Source: Parelaphostrongylus tenuis (lineage: Eukaryota; Nematoda; Chromadorea; Rhabditida; Metastrongylidae). Taken from it: a stretch of DNA of 64,000 nucleotides. Numbering within the stretch: position 1 is the stretch's first letter; the number at the start of each line of letters is the position of its first letter. Both the position numbers and the translations under genes were made by a program. This document shows, one piece after another, positions 25,531 to 38,700 of this stretch. Under the pieces are notes generated by a model that was given only the letters and a program-made list of their open reading frames with translations, ran no database searches and had not been told where the DNA came from. The stretch lies in contig JAHQIW010003603.1 of assembly GCA_019055375.1 (NCBI GenBank), forward strand, positions 52,896-116,895. The letters run 5' to 3'.

Positions 25531-27229
25531 ATAAATAGTATAATAACAGCCTTATGCATGCTCGACAATAAAATGACAAAGTGTAGCTAAAAAAATTTTA
25601 GGCCAGCAATGTTGGTCGCTGTTGATATGCGTTGGCTAAAATGAGTAGATTTTGATGGTTCTTATTTTGGTTGATAAAACGGCACAGAAGCGCTGTATGT
25701 TGAGCGTGTCGACAAAATTGACAAAATACATAAATCTAATTCTCTTTCGGCTATTTATTTCGCCATATAGAGTTTTTCAACCGTCCTTCTGTGTTTGCTC
25801 GGTAGCTTTTTTATCGTTTACATTATACCCGCAATGACTCATAGAAAACCGTTTATTCAAACAGTGATTTCAGAAAAAGCTTCTGTTCGCACGACTTCTT
25901 CCAGCGTCGAAAGACTACTGTCGTTGGAGAGAGTATGCACCACAAACGGTGGCACATACTATATAAGCATAGAACCACTTTGATGTAGTCAATCCAAATA
26001 TCTATCCCTTTATTAAAAAGGAAGGTTCTCTTATGTCTTGAACTTCAATATTAAATCAAAAAAGATTTTTTTGTTTCAACTCTTTATGAGTCTATGATAT
26101 TCCCTGTACACACATTGGCGAAACGAGTAAATCATTTTGGGTTCGTATAAAAGAATATTGAAACGATATACACAGAGTCAGTCAAAGTACACCTCCAAGA
26201 AGACGTAAGATGGCGGAGTACAGGGGTGACGATTGTGAAAGAATGATTCGCAGTTTTTTTTTGTAAACTAAACAAGAGGTTGTTATGATAGAATTATTCG
26301 AACAACTAATGTTTTGGTAGTTTCGCCTTCTCAAGGGACTGGGAAAACTATTCCGTCTATATCCCAGTCGGTCCAGCACCTCGCTACTCCAACGAAAAAT
26401 TCTTCAAGACCAGATATCAATCTCATGAGAAAAATAGAAATATGAGATGAAAATTTTTCACACCCACTTCTCTCCGCAAGTCTGCTACGGAAAGTTCAAG
26501 TGGAGACCAAATATGCAGAGTTCACATCGACTGCCAATGCACCTCTCACATCAACTTAGATCTTGTACACTATGTCATATCACATTTGGTAACAAAGAAT
26601 TCCTTTATGTGGATCGTGTTCGTCGGGTTCATTGAACTTATCTGTATTGCTATCGAAATCCTACGTACTGATGTTTTATACCCGAGGGGTAGCGACTTTC
26701 ACTAAAATCCTCCCCGATATGTGTCTTTGTCCTATACGAGCAGTGTTGCGAATGATTTAACTAACCGTGCCAACTAGTTGTTCCTTTTACGAACACAAAG
26801 AGGCCTACCTTTTCCGTCGACATGCTTGCCTCTACACTCTTTACTAGAGATTGGGAAAGTTTTGCTTCAGCTGTATTTAGCTACACTTATTCTTCAAAAG
26901 AATGGGCAGGATAAGCAAGACCGTTGTCTTGACAATTTGGAATGACTGTTCGCGTAGGAAGAAGCTAGGAAACATAATGACACAGTACTCGCAAACCGCC
27001 TGAATAAACTCCAAAATTTTAGAAATAAATTGAAACATGGCGCCTGTTTCCTTTTCGGTTTTTGAACTGAGAGGGCTTGGAACGTACGTCCCTCGTGATC
27101 AACACTATCAGTCTCACGCTTCACAAAACAATGAGTAGTTTTACCTTAGCAAGATGGAAAGATAGATCTCTATTGACATTACAGCTAATTTGCTGAACTT
27201 GATGGTTTTGATTCATGAAATATGCCCAG

Positions 27230-27272
27230 GATCTAAAGAAGATGAAGTCACTGAAACGTCAGCCGTTGAATA
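27230..27272 (+). repeat. CGAAACG repeat motif copy
   Basis: GGATCTAAAGAAGATGAAG, then CACTGAAACGTCAGCC and TTGAATAA. It aligns base for base with the copy at 45108 (TTCCAAAGAAGGCG, CCGAAACGTCAGCC, AATAAA). Confidence 0.5.
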
Positions 27273-27292
27273 ACAAAGGCGTCTACGACAAT

Positions 27293-27347
27293 ATCAACAA
27301 CAACAACAACATCAATAATAACAACAACAACAACAACAACAACACCG
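27293..27347 (+). repeat. (AAC)n microsatellite
   Basis: Imperfect AAC triplet tract with ATC and AAT interruptions, directly downstream of the 27230 motif copy. Confidence 0.85.
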
Positions 27348-29739
27348 GTAACTGATACCAATTATTCGTGACAGCTCCACACGACCAGTTTTGAAAATTA
27401 ACATATATTAATAATCTTTCCGTTGGTTGCTCTCTTCACCCACCAACGGTATCTTGCTCGCTCGGAAACTGAACTAGTCAAGAAAAAAGGTTTTCTGTAA
27501 TTTGACCTTGATTAAGAATGGCTACTGCAACACCTGTGATCCTCAAGTTATCGAGTTGGTCGATAGATCTCGAGAAATGTAGGAAGAGTTTTACGCTCCG
27601 AAATAAACTGGTGTAAAAAAATGACTTCTAATAATGATGAAAATGTTCACTATATCCAATACTCATGACTCCTGTAGAGTCAGGGAATCGCCAATATTCA
27701 AAAAAAGCGTGCTTGACCATTAGTTTTGCTGATCAGGAGATTAGCTTCAACTTCGAAAATCAACTGAAATCAGTCGATATCGTAGACTTTATAGAAATTT
27801 TTTCTATCAGAAAAGAAGCCTCACATCTATCCATATAATGTAATTTCAAAAATCTCGTCACAACAGATGCGCCATCGCTGTGTCTGGACACTTTATAAGG
27901 TTTGTCAACCAATTTCATTTGTCATTACTGTTGTGACTATCATTCAAATCTACCTCCTTGCCTTATCTACATTGTCATGAGATTGGAGAAAGAAGAATGT
28001 TCAACATGGGAAATTTCAAAAATCAAATAATTCGTTTTAAATAGTTGTACTTGTGTCGAACTCTTCAAAACAGATTCTTCGTCACTAATCGACAAATCAT
28101 TTTTGGCAAAGGTGTATGCAAAACTCGGAAATTCTCAAAGCAACGAACTCGTTGACAACAGCCTCAACATTGGTCTGGATTCCAAAGCATTTCATCGCTC
28201 ACTGAGGTGTTCAGATGCTTGAAGAAGTTGCAGCCGGTAGTAGAGAGGTCCAGCGGGTATGGTGGTTGAGACAGAATTTTGTAGTTCAAGTGCTTCAACG
28301 TTTGAAGTGACGGTTTTACTTATTGTGGCAAGACCTTGGTAGAATTCCGTGTTGCCAATTCAGACCGTTTCCATTTGCCGAACATTTTCGACTTTCTTTT
28401 AATTTAGGTACTCTAAGAGATTCAGAATGCTTATAATGAGTTCTTCTGCAAGTGAAGTGCACCTATGCTTGTACTTACTCCCTCTGAAACTTACTTATGA
28501 CAACTGCGTAGAACTGTTATCACGATATAGTATTCCGTCTATGGCTTATAGCATTTCCTTGCTTTGACTATCACTCGCATGTTAAATATTCAATATAGAA
28601 CAGTCAGATTTTGATATTACGCCTACCACTTGTAACATCCCTGTGTTCCGATCATAGTTTGGACACAGTAGCTCCAAAACGCGTCTGTTGCGTTCAGCAA
28701 TGTACAATCCATTTTCTTCCTTGCCTGTTATTATTTGATAATAATCTGTATAATCTTGGTTATGTCAAATAGACACTCAATTCAGTGTCAAATATAAACA
28801 GAAGCTTTCGAAAGACTCATTCCAATTGATAGCAAAGAAATGACCGTGACCTTCGCCATCTCCAACATCGAATTCTTGGATCTCCATAAAATTGCAAAAG
28901 TTTTGAAAGACAGAACTTTCGGCATTTTCTTTGATGATCAAGATAATCGGTCAGTGTACGTAATCTACTTATTACATAAATCAAATTTACCAGTTGTGTT
29001 TTTTTTTTGGGATATGGAAATGTTTGAGTGAGTAGATTGTGCGAAAATTCGAACTTGCAGGCTGTAAAAAGGCAAAATTACTGAAACTGCAGTTTGTATT
29101 AATAAATAGTGTTGCACTAAAAATGTTGCAAATTCAGTTATCTATAGGCTTCTGCTTTTAGTTGGCAGAACTGACAGCGAGTGATGAGCAAGAGCAATAC
29201 GTAATGAGGGCGGAATATGTTAACAACGAAACCAGTATAGCACGTTTATCATCTTTTCGGTAAAATCTAGAGTTCTAGACTTTTAAAGTCATTTGAGACT
29301 GAGCGCAACAAGAACATGTTATTCAAATTCTGTTTTCGACCGCTAGACAAACAACCGAGTCATGAAAAATTCCTAAGTTGTTATTATTGAGACAATTCCA
29401 CCTGATCACTCATTGAAACATCATGCCTTTCAGATCAAAATGTCGAGATCTCTTGAAAATTTTGATGTTTACTGACTATATCTTTTTGTTAGAAGCATTG
29501 CCATGCTGGTAGAACAAGGTAATCATATTATTGAACATATGAAAGCGGAGTATGCAATATTAGAACCTCGTTAAATTATCAAAGATGTTTGAAATTCTGA
29601 TGAAATGACCATTAGCACCAAGAGTGCTTTATCACATGACAACACCTATATCCTTCTCATAAACCTATAAAAGTGATAAGTAGAGTGTGCTTAGGCGATG
29701 ATTTTGTAGACATGGTTTTTACAACCAAAAAAAAACTTC

Positions 29740-32700
29740 CTACACATCTTTTTCCTTCCTAGAGTGAAATAACAGACGATGAAGCTTTCTAAAAATAACA
29801 AATAGTAATTTATATATGACAAAAGAAATCGATATAAGGAGAATGGATAGGAATGCTAAAACATCAAGGGAATGGTATTGAAAAAAATTAAGGTCATTTC
29901 CCGCGGGCACCAAATTATCGAGAGTTTTGAATTCAGCGACGAATTCTGCCCAAGCCACCAGAAGGTGTTCAGCCTTCACTGGTCTCTTTTTCATCATGTT
30001 CGAAAGTCGCTTGACGTTTTGCGTGTAACTGAAATACCGACACTAAGTCTTTTTTACTCGTCAAAGTTTGAAAACCTAAATGCCGTTCATATGGTCTCGC
30101 GTTTAATCAAGGATATGTCAGCTTAAGGGTTAAAATGGAAAAGTAATTGGCATGAAGGTTTCCTATCAATACATCATCTGGGTTTAACACCTAACATAGC
30201 TCATGGACAGTATAGTGTCCATAAATGATCGAACAAATTCGTCGTGTGCGCCAATTGATTAGATTTCTATTGTAGTCCAACATTTCTTTTCTTCTTTTTT
30301 ATCATTCTCGAAGAAGAATTTTGAGACGATAATGAAATCTTGATAGGCTCCACCTTTTTCGGATCTCCGGGAAATTACATAGTGTAGCGGGTACGCGTAG
30401 ATGTCGTCATACTGATGGTGCGTTCAGATCAATCCTTTCAGTGACGCAACTTTTTAGGCCCATCGAACCGTGTATCATTAAAGCGCTACCTGAAGGCGCA
30501 TTGAATTTAGGGCACACAGCTTGCCAGCTCGCATCATTCGACCTCTTAAATCTCGATTTGGACAGGTGTATTTTATTTTTATATGGCTTTAATATCAAAG
30601 TCTAACAGTAAAATTGAAATTTTATTTTACACCGAAGCTCGTTCGCTGAGGAAACTTTTCTCAAAAAATTCAGCAGCTGATCGATAGCACGAATTTCGAC
30701 AAGCGTAATAGCGCTTTTGATGGTCCAAAAAAAAACTTTTTGTTGCGCTGCAACACTGAATTTAAGATTGCATTTCACAGGCGGCTCGCAAACCTTGGAC
30801 TAAAATTTGGATGGATTTCGCAACATTGGCATTAAATTAGCGCGTTTCCAACAAACATTAGATAGCTTATATGTCAGAACTTTCAAAGTTCGCCTCATGC
30901 TACAATGGTTTTCCTGCTACACTGTGAGTGTAAAAATAAAATTTTGTTTTACACTCAAGCATTCTCGGCTAAGCAAAGCATTTCGCTTAGACTTTTAGCA
31001 ATCATTCGATAGCTGAAATCTTGACGATTTCAATGATACACTAGGTTCTAGAAAAACTTCTTTATTGCGCTAAGTTTATGACTGTTTTTTTTTTGCAAAA
31101 AGCGCGGTGTGTTGCAAAATCCCATCCACATGCCGTAGTGAAGAGTGCGAGCCGAGTGCGAATTCAAACCATTATTCGGCTACCGCAGCGCATTTAGAAG
31201 TCTTTCTCAGAAATTATGTGCATCACCAAAATTGCCAAGATTCTTGCTATCGAATGACTAACAAAATTCTCACAAAAAAGTTTCATCTGGGGAAAATACT
31301 TAGTTGTAAAATAAAATATCAATTATAATCTTGTGAGATACAGCACAGTATGATGCCGTTTGAGAAAACAAGTAAACATTCGAATCTTAAGATTTTGGAT
31401 ATCGAATGATTACTGAAACGTCAAAAATAAATCAAAAATGCCTTTTTCCGAATACGGCTGCATAAGGGGGAAGTACCGGAAAAAAAACTGTTGAGCCTGA
31501 AGTGCTCAAATGTGGAACACGGTCATCATTACTTTGACAGCGTAGTAACGAAGCCATTGCAAGCATGAAATAAACTGCGAAGACTCCTGGGGAATAAGCT
31601 ATCGAGGGGGTATTGAAACGCGATAGCTTAATGATTCACATATCAGTGCAAGGTATGAACGCCACATGAAATTCAATGTTGATTTGAGTGCTCCGGAGCA
31701 ATAAAAATTTTTTTCGGAAAATAAAGAACACCATTAAATTTTGAAACCTGTGCTATCGAATAATTACCAAGTTTGTTGAGTAAAAAAATTTGCACAACGA
31801 AAATTATTTGAATGTGAGAAAGTGTTTTACTTCCCACTGCAGCGCAATATAAAAGCCATTTTGAAAAATAAATAAACCGTTCAAAATCTCCAGATATAAG
31901 CTTTCGAATGACTATTGAATTCAAAGAAAGATCAATTAATACGCCTTTTGAATATGGGTGTGGGTAGCGGAAAAGTACCCATACTTCAAATACCCACGAA
32001 TGTGTGTCCAGAGAGGAAGCAAGAAGTGGGATTCACAAAAATGCCTCGACGAAAACCTAATTCAAGTAAAATTTCAAAATTTTGCGCCATAGGATAATTT
32101 GGGGAGGGGCGAGGCGGGAGGGGGGGGAGGTGGGTATGACGATTCCGCGAAATAACCTATTGCCCAGTAAGTTTTATTTGCTTTGATAATGAGAGAATTT
32201 GACGAAGCAGATTACACGTCGATTTGACTCTTCTAGGCTATGGAGAAGGCTAAGCCGGCGAAACGTTAACAATTGTTTTTGCATTGTATTGTGTCAAGTA
32301 ACTTGTAATACTAACAACGTCGTGTCCGTCCATGAAAAAAAAGCTCGGAATCCCGTTTGTAATTCCTAACCACTGATTTCCAGCTTCTATGTGCTTCATG
32401 CAAACTAAAACTGAGATGCTTCCAAGTGATTGCAACTACGTAACAGATGCGGCACATGTAAGAAGATGGGCAATGGATACACAGTGTTTACGGGCTTACA
32501 GATTTTCATGACAATGCGATTAAAATTAATGAAACACAACAATTGATAAGTTAATAAATCCGAATAAAGTATGAATAATGAATTATAGCCAGCGATTTGA
32601 TATTACAGCGCGATAGCAATCTAACCTTTGATCATCGAAAATCTTTTGAAGCGCATCGATTACTGCATCAACGGTGAGGTTGTTCTTCCGAAGATTCACG

Positions 32701-35700
32701 GCTATTCGGTGCTTCGCGGCCAACTTCGCATTCCTTGGCTGGTCATCGAACAGAGCTACGGTGACTAAAGGAACACCAGCAATGATTGCTTCCTTAAAAA
32801 AAACTTTAGGAAATCTTGTGATTGTCTGATGGCGTTGTGCTACTAATATATTCAACTGGATGAGAAAAATCAATTACACACTCCATAAATTAATTTTGCT
32901 TAACAAATATACCTTTCATCCGTTTATTATGCTTTGAGCGCACAAAAATCTTAAGGCCTCAATAATTTCAAAATTCCATAACCGACTCTCTAATGATCTC
33001 GATATCTATCAATAAGTCGCTGTTCTCTTGATAATCATGCTTGAGATTATCGTCATAGAATTCGTACACAAGAGTTGGTGTTTTTGCAGGCTTCGCCTTT
33101 TCATGACTTTGGAAAGGTGAAACAGAGTGCGATTCAGTTGGCCACAGCCACCATACTTCCAACAGACAAATCAGAAGACCTAGACTTTACTCGCAGTAGG
33201 AAGGAAGAAAACAGCTTTTCCACACTTTGCCCCGTATTTTAGAGATGGTACGTGAGACTGGAGAGGCAAAAAGCCTTATCTAATGTCTATGAAAATACAC
33301 CTCTTCGGAAATGGTGCAGAGGAATTATCATGCTTTCAAACAATAATCCAAGTAAGAATAGAGTCACGTCCAACCTGTTCTTCATTTACAACGACATAAG
33401 TACAGCTATGAACAGATGTTTAGAGAGGGCCGGCATAGAGAAATTGATGATAGTACTATCTCAATGCCACTAAAACTCTCAGGAGCTAATCAACACTTTC
33501 TGGATGGCTGTTGATTGATTTTTGCAAGGGACGCGCGACTTTCATCATAATAAAAAATTTTTCTTAGTTCCTAAAAAAAAGTCAGATTCTTTTGCTTTAT
33601 TTTGACATTAGGTGAATTTTTCTACACATTCATATACTTTTGTTCAAATAAAACTCTTATGTGCAAAGTAAAATTCTAATGTTGAACGTGATCTTCATAC
33701 ATGCGCTAGAAGATTTACTCAAATCAAATTTAGCTTATGGATTGTTAAAATTTGTGAGTTTGGATAATTATTAGCTATTCCAATAATATGTATTCACAGA
33801 TTCGAGGCGAGCAAGCAAAGCACTCCTAGTGGGAAATATAGTTTTATTTTGACTGCTACACAATGTTCAAAAGAGCTTCCTATGGAACCAAGCACAGTCC
33901 TAGATAAAATAGTTGAAATCCATGCCTCTAAAGATATTTAGAATTCTATTCGGAAACCCTTGTCCAGCAAAAAAAAACCTTCAAGGTTAGAGGAACGAAG
34001 ACGACCTTCGCCGTCAGAAAAGGGTCAATAAGAAACCCCGCATGACTGTCTATGGACCACACAAAACTCTACAATATGCTCTAACGGTGTTGATGGTGAT
34101 CGAATGAGTCCGGGTTAAGTTTACCTAATCTCATGTAAAGCTTGCGAGAATGAAATATTGATGAAACGGTTCGACTGTCCTGCCTAAGTATCAAGGAACA
34201 CCTACTTGAAATACTTATAGCACAAGTAAAAAAAAACATTACCAGGATCGCATGGAATGCAGTGATATAACAGAGAAGATTTTGAATCATAAGTTGCCAT
34301 CGACGCACAGAAACATAGAAATTTATACGCATAAAATTGTTAAATGAAGATAGCATAGATCCAATAAACTTACAAGACATTCGAAAACCTATTTTGCATC
34401 GAAATAGTATGGAGACTTTTTCGTGCTTTGCAGTTCGGGTCACGTACGCTGATTTTCTGACAACCATTTGTAAATATTGCGAAATATGGTATCATTAGCA
34501 CATTGGGTACTTATCTATACGACAGTGCGAGATCGTAGCAAATCTTGTCGCCAAAACTGCAGTCTTCTGAGGAACGTATAGTTGCGATGTGCACCACATG
34601 GTGCTCACTGCCTCTACGAATGCAGGCCGACTAGAACTGAAGTCACCTCGTCCTTGTGATGCAGAAAACAACCTTCTCAAGGGCCCACTCCACAGCTCTT
34701 TCCATTCGTAGGACAACCCTATCGGTATCCCATTACCGACTTAGATTTATCATCGCATGAATAAAACTAGTTACGAAGATTTGAGCTGATAATTTCGAAT
34801 TAGACGTGGTATGCACCAGTTCAATGTCAAAAGATATCGTTTGAGCGTTCTCCAGGTAGTGTAATCTTTGCACATGTTACTGTCAACTCAAATCTAAGTA
34901 CTATTACGGAGAACTGAAAAGACTTTGAATCGATGAGGTGATGGAGGAGTTGAAGATTCGTCAGTTTGTCAGTGATTTCTCTGAGAGACACTAGCACTAT
35001 CCCGGTTCCTTTGCTTCTTTGTGTGGGCTTTTTTTCGATTTATTCTTTATGTATTCGTTTCATGCTATTCTTCGTGAAACGCCAAAGCTTGGCATTCGCG
35101 TTAGGCACTTCTATCAGAGATGCCATCATCCACGTCAAATTGTTCACCTTCACAAAATGGGTTCATCATGAGATGGGTTTATTATTCGTCTTTGCCGCTT
35201 TCATCCCCCACTGCACTAATGTGATTGAGTACCGTGTTTGAGCCTTTGGTATAATCGGAATGATGACGATGTCGTTAACAAAGCGGAGACTTGACAAAAA
35301 TTTATCATTGACGCCATTCTTGTCGTAGTCGAGCAACTCCATCATCCAGTTTAGCACAGCTGTAAGCACTTTTGCAAAGTATTGCCATGTTAGAGCTCTT
35401 TTTTCTATTTACCTGTCTATATCAGCGGGAACTGTAGTTTCGTAATAAATTCACGCATTCGTTGACTACATTCGCTATTGAGACGACTACACTATTTGGT
35501 CGCCGATCGCCGTTAGGATTACATTGTTTTGCACTGTCGAATGCTTCTCCATATTAGATGGAGCTCAGTGTACATTACTTGAGACAAACTGCACTGCTGA
35601 GGGACACGATTGGATATGTGCGAAAACGTAGAACGGCTCATATTACTCAGAATCCTTATAGTGTGCAGATGTCGCTTCGCATAGCGTGTATGAGAGTTTC

Positions 35701-38700
35701 CTGCTAGAGAAAGTAAGTGTGATAGATAATAAGGAATGGATAAAGATCTAGGTGATTATGAGAAACCAGAAGACATAGGGAGAGAAAAATGAGCAGTAAA
35801 GCGAGGAACTTCAAAGACGTTTGCTAAAACTTTGTTTTTGTGAGTTCTTGGTAAATGTTGGAACTTTTACGCTAACCTGTAAACTATTCCAGCCTCCATG
35901 GGAGATAAATGCTTTCGTTTTTGGATGTGACAAAAGAGCGGCTTGCGGCAACCATTTGAACAGGTGTACATTTGAGGGAAGATAATCTGGAGAATTAGCA
36001 TACAAAAAAGTTTCCATGAATAAAAAAGCTTGATGAAAGAAAAGAGCATATGCAGTCATTCACACTTCAAAATTTAGAGAGTAAAAATTGAAAAAACGCA
36101 AGTAAAACTGTGTTGGATCACCTTGCAAGTCAGACTCTTCATATTTCATAATAAAGTGGTGCTTCGAAAAGTAGGAGAATGCACCAAGAAAGGCTTTTTT
36201 CCAATCCAGCGGCATTTTATTGATGGGAGTGACGGATCCGAAAGAAAACACCACCAAATTCACACTAGCATTTATTATCCGTTGATAATCCTAGAATTAG
36301 TTATTCAGAGTTTATGTACAACCGCTCAATTACATCACACGTTTATCAGAGCCCAACTTCAAATGTATCACCTAGAAGCCCAAAAACTGATTATTGATGG
36401 TGCACTGTATACGCATAATCCGTCATATTTCCGCTCAAGAAGGAACCTTCGTATTTCTTCTGACGATATTACGTAAATGTATTTCGCAAACACATTATTT
36501 ACAAAAAAAACTTTGGAGGAAACTTGTATAGAAAGACTTATATTACGGGGTCGAAGCAAGCCTTGATAGCTTTGCAAATATCTAATTTAGTACTTCTTTG
36601 TAGAAGATGCAGCGATAAATGCAGTAAATATCAAAATATAAGTGATTAATATAGAAAGTTATTAGTTATAAAACGACAGAACAGACATTTTCTTGCAACT
36701 TTATAAAATCTTAGTTTCTCATAATTCCTAAAAATAAAAGGTTGCCTCAAATTATCCACGAAGTGGTATCGTATTGCAGAGTGCAGTGCCATTTTGACGA
36801 TCAATCATTGCTTTGTACTTGTTTTGGCAAGTCAAAGCCAACAATAGCCTTATTGCAGTCTCTTCAATCAAATCCCACTTTTTACGATCACAAAATTTCT
36901 TTCAGTAGCAGAAAAATTCTGAATCGTTATGAAGCTGCAACACTGTGATCAATACGTGTTCCATCTGCAAGAATGATAGCGTCGACTGCAGCGCGAGCGA
37001 CCAGCGCGCGGCCACCTACGGTCAACGACGGTCCCCAAAGGGTAACTAGGCAAAGAAGGCGAATGAAGGAGACTCACAGCAGATAGAGGACTAGCCTTCT
37101 CAAATTCCATTCCCACACCACCAATGTTCACAATTTTCGATATTGTTGGCCTTGGAGCCTCGAAAAGTTCATTCGAGTTTACCATTACCTTAAATCAAAA
37201 ATTAGCAGCCAATTAGTAGATAATAGAGCAGAAAAAAAATAATTTGCACGAGTTTTTAAAAAATCCACTTAGATACTTTATAAGGCAAAGAATTACCAAA
37301 CTTTACCAGCGGACATTTTTTCACAATATCGACGATATCGGGAAAGTTAGGATCAATCAGCTTGCGAAAAAGTTCCGTGTATCGGTCGAGAACCATTCTA
37401 ATATAGGAAACGTTAGGGATTCCATCAAAACAGCATTATAATTAAGAGATTGATATAATCTCCATTATTTCAGTGTCAGGGCATTGGTAGTTGATACTAT
37501 CGAGAAGCATAATACTTAGTTTGCTCAAAAAGGCGTTTTAAATGCCATTACCATATATTTACGCGCAGTGCTCATGCATATAGAAGTTAAACGTGGCAAT
37601 ATCTTCCTATGAAGCATGACCCACTGTGTGTCATTAGCCTTATGTCGTAAACTTGTTGTGCTCATTTATTATCAGTAAAACCCTATTCATCTATTCTTCC
37701 TACAATTCCGCCTCTTATTAATTGATCCCCGCCAGATCCGTCGCAACGTGATGCGTCTTTAGATGAAAAAAGTAGACTGAACGATTACACAAAGCGACCT
37801 TGTGTTTCTCCGGAGCCAGAAAAATTCAGAGATTCAATTCTTAGCCTCTGCTACGTCAATTTGGCTTACAGCTTTTACTTTTATGTAGATTTGCTCATGT
37901 ATATGTGCGTGGATCTTTTATCATTTATGCAGATTATATGCAGCATAGTAAGGATGCGGAGACACAGAATGTTGAGACTTGACCAAGTGAGATGCTGGCA
38001 GGTCTTTTATAGTCGATGACATGCAGATGTCGTTATCTATCTAGTCATTGTCTTATAGTCGAGTTCAAGATACCGTTTAGTATCACTCAGTCTGCATGTC
38101 AACTGTTGTCTATAAGCTCTTCGCTAGGATCATTTTGAGCAAGACCGATAGAACACTGAACAAAGGCAGCTGTGCAAACATGTGTGATTCAAAAGGGTAT
38201 CTATGTTACAAATCACGTGCACGTATGAACGAAACTTAGTGATGTTTGGCAAGAGTACAAGAAACCGTTTTGCCTCATCTTAATCTTTAATCAACGATAT
38301 CGAAGACTTTCGCTTGATCGGGATAGAGGCGCTTGTCAAAGTCCTAAACAGCAAGGTCTTACTACTTATTACATAGAGAGCGTGAACCACTCACGAATTC
38401 CACAACTGAAACATCCCCATTATATAACGATATTCATTTTATTGCAAAAAGAGAAATTAACCAAGCATGTACCATGCCGTGAAGATTGTGCATTGTTACC
38501 CGTTAAAAGGCCAATCAAACATTAGAATGAGACAATTACTTCACTTTACTTTATTTATTGTTCGTCTTCATACTGCTTATTTTCACTACAGGACCCCAGT
38601 ACTTCTATCATTCAATAGTTTTTTCGCTTTATTATTGACGTCCTGGAATACTGGTTTAGCGCGTCTCCTAGCAATCTCTAGGATAGCCTGGCTGTGGCGT

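Larger units (their letters stand above)
23360..29739. other. Large gene-free region between UGT-A and CLN3
   Basis: Both strands were read. I found two copies of the CGAAACG motif (25490, 27230) and an (AAC)n tract (27293-27347), but no exon that I recognise. Open frames 24963-24655 and 27124-26894 (minus) and 28840-29031 (plus) look coding-like in composition, yet none carries a motif I can place. A diverged or lineage-specific gene cannot be excluded. Confidence 0.4.

Noticed and set aside
26894..27124. Penelope-like reverse-transcriptase piece (LNKLQNFRNKLKHG in the plus-strand frame)
   Set aside because: Only a vague resemblance to the linker upstream of the RT domain; no catalytic motif seen.
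34081..34467. 128-codon open frame on the minus strand in UGT-A intron 11
   Set aside because: No motif, no UGT homology, and UGT-A exons 11 and 12 already join in phase.
36949..37185. 78-codon open frame ending in an Arg-rich tail
   Set aside because: Only the first 36 codons belong to UGT-A exon 9; the rest reads past the GTGAGT donor at 37077 into a GC-rich intron patch.
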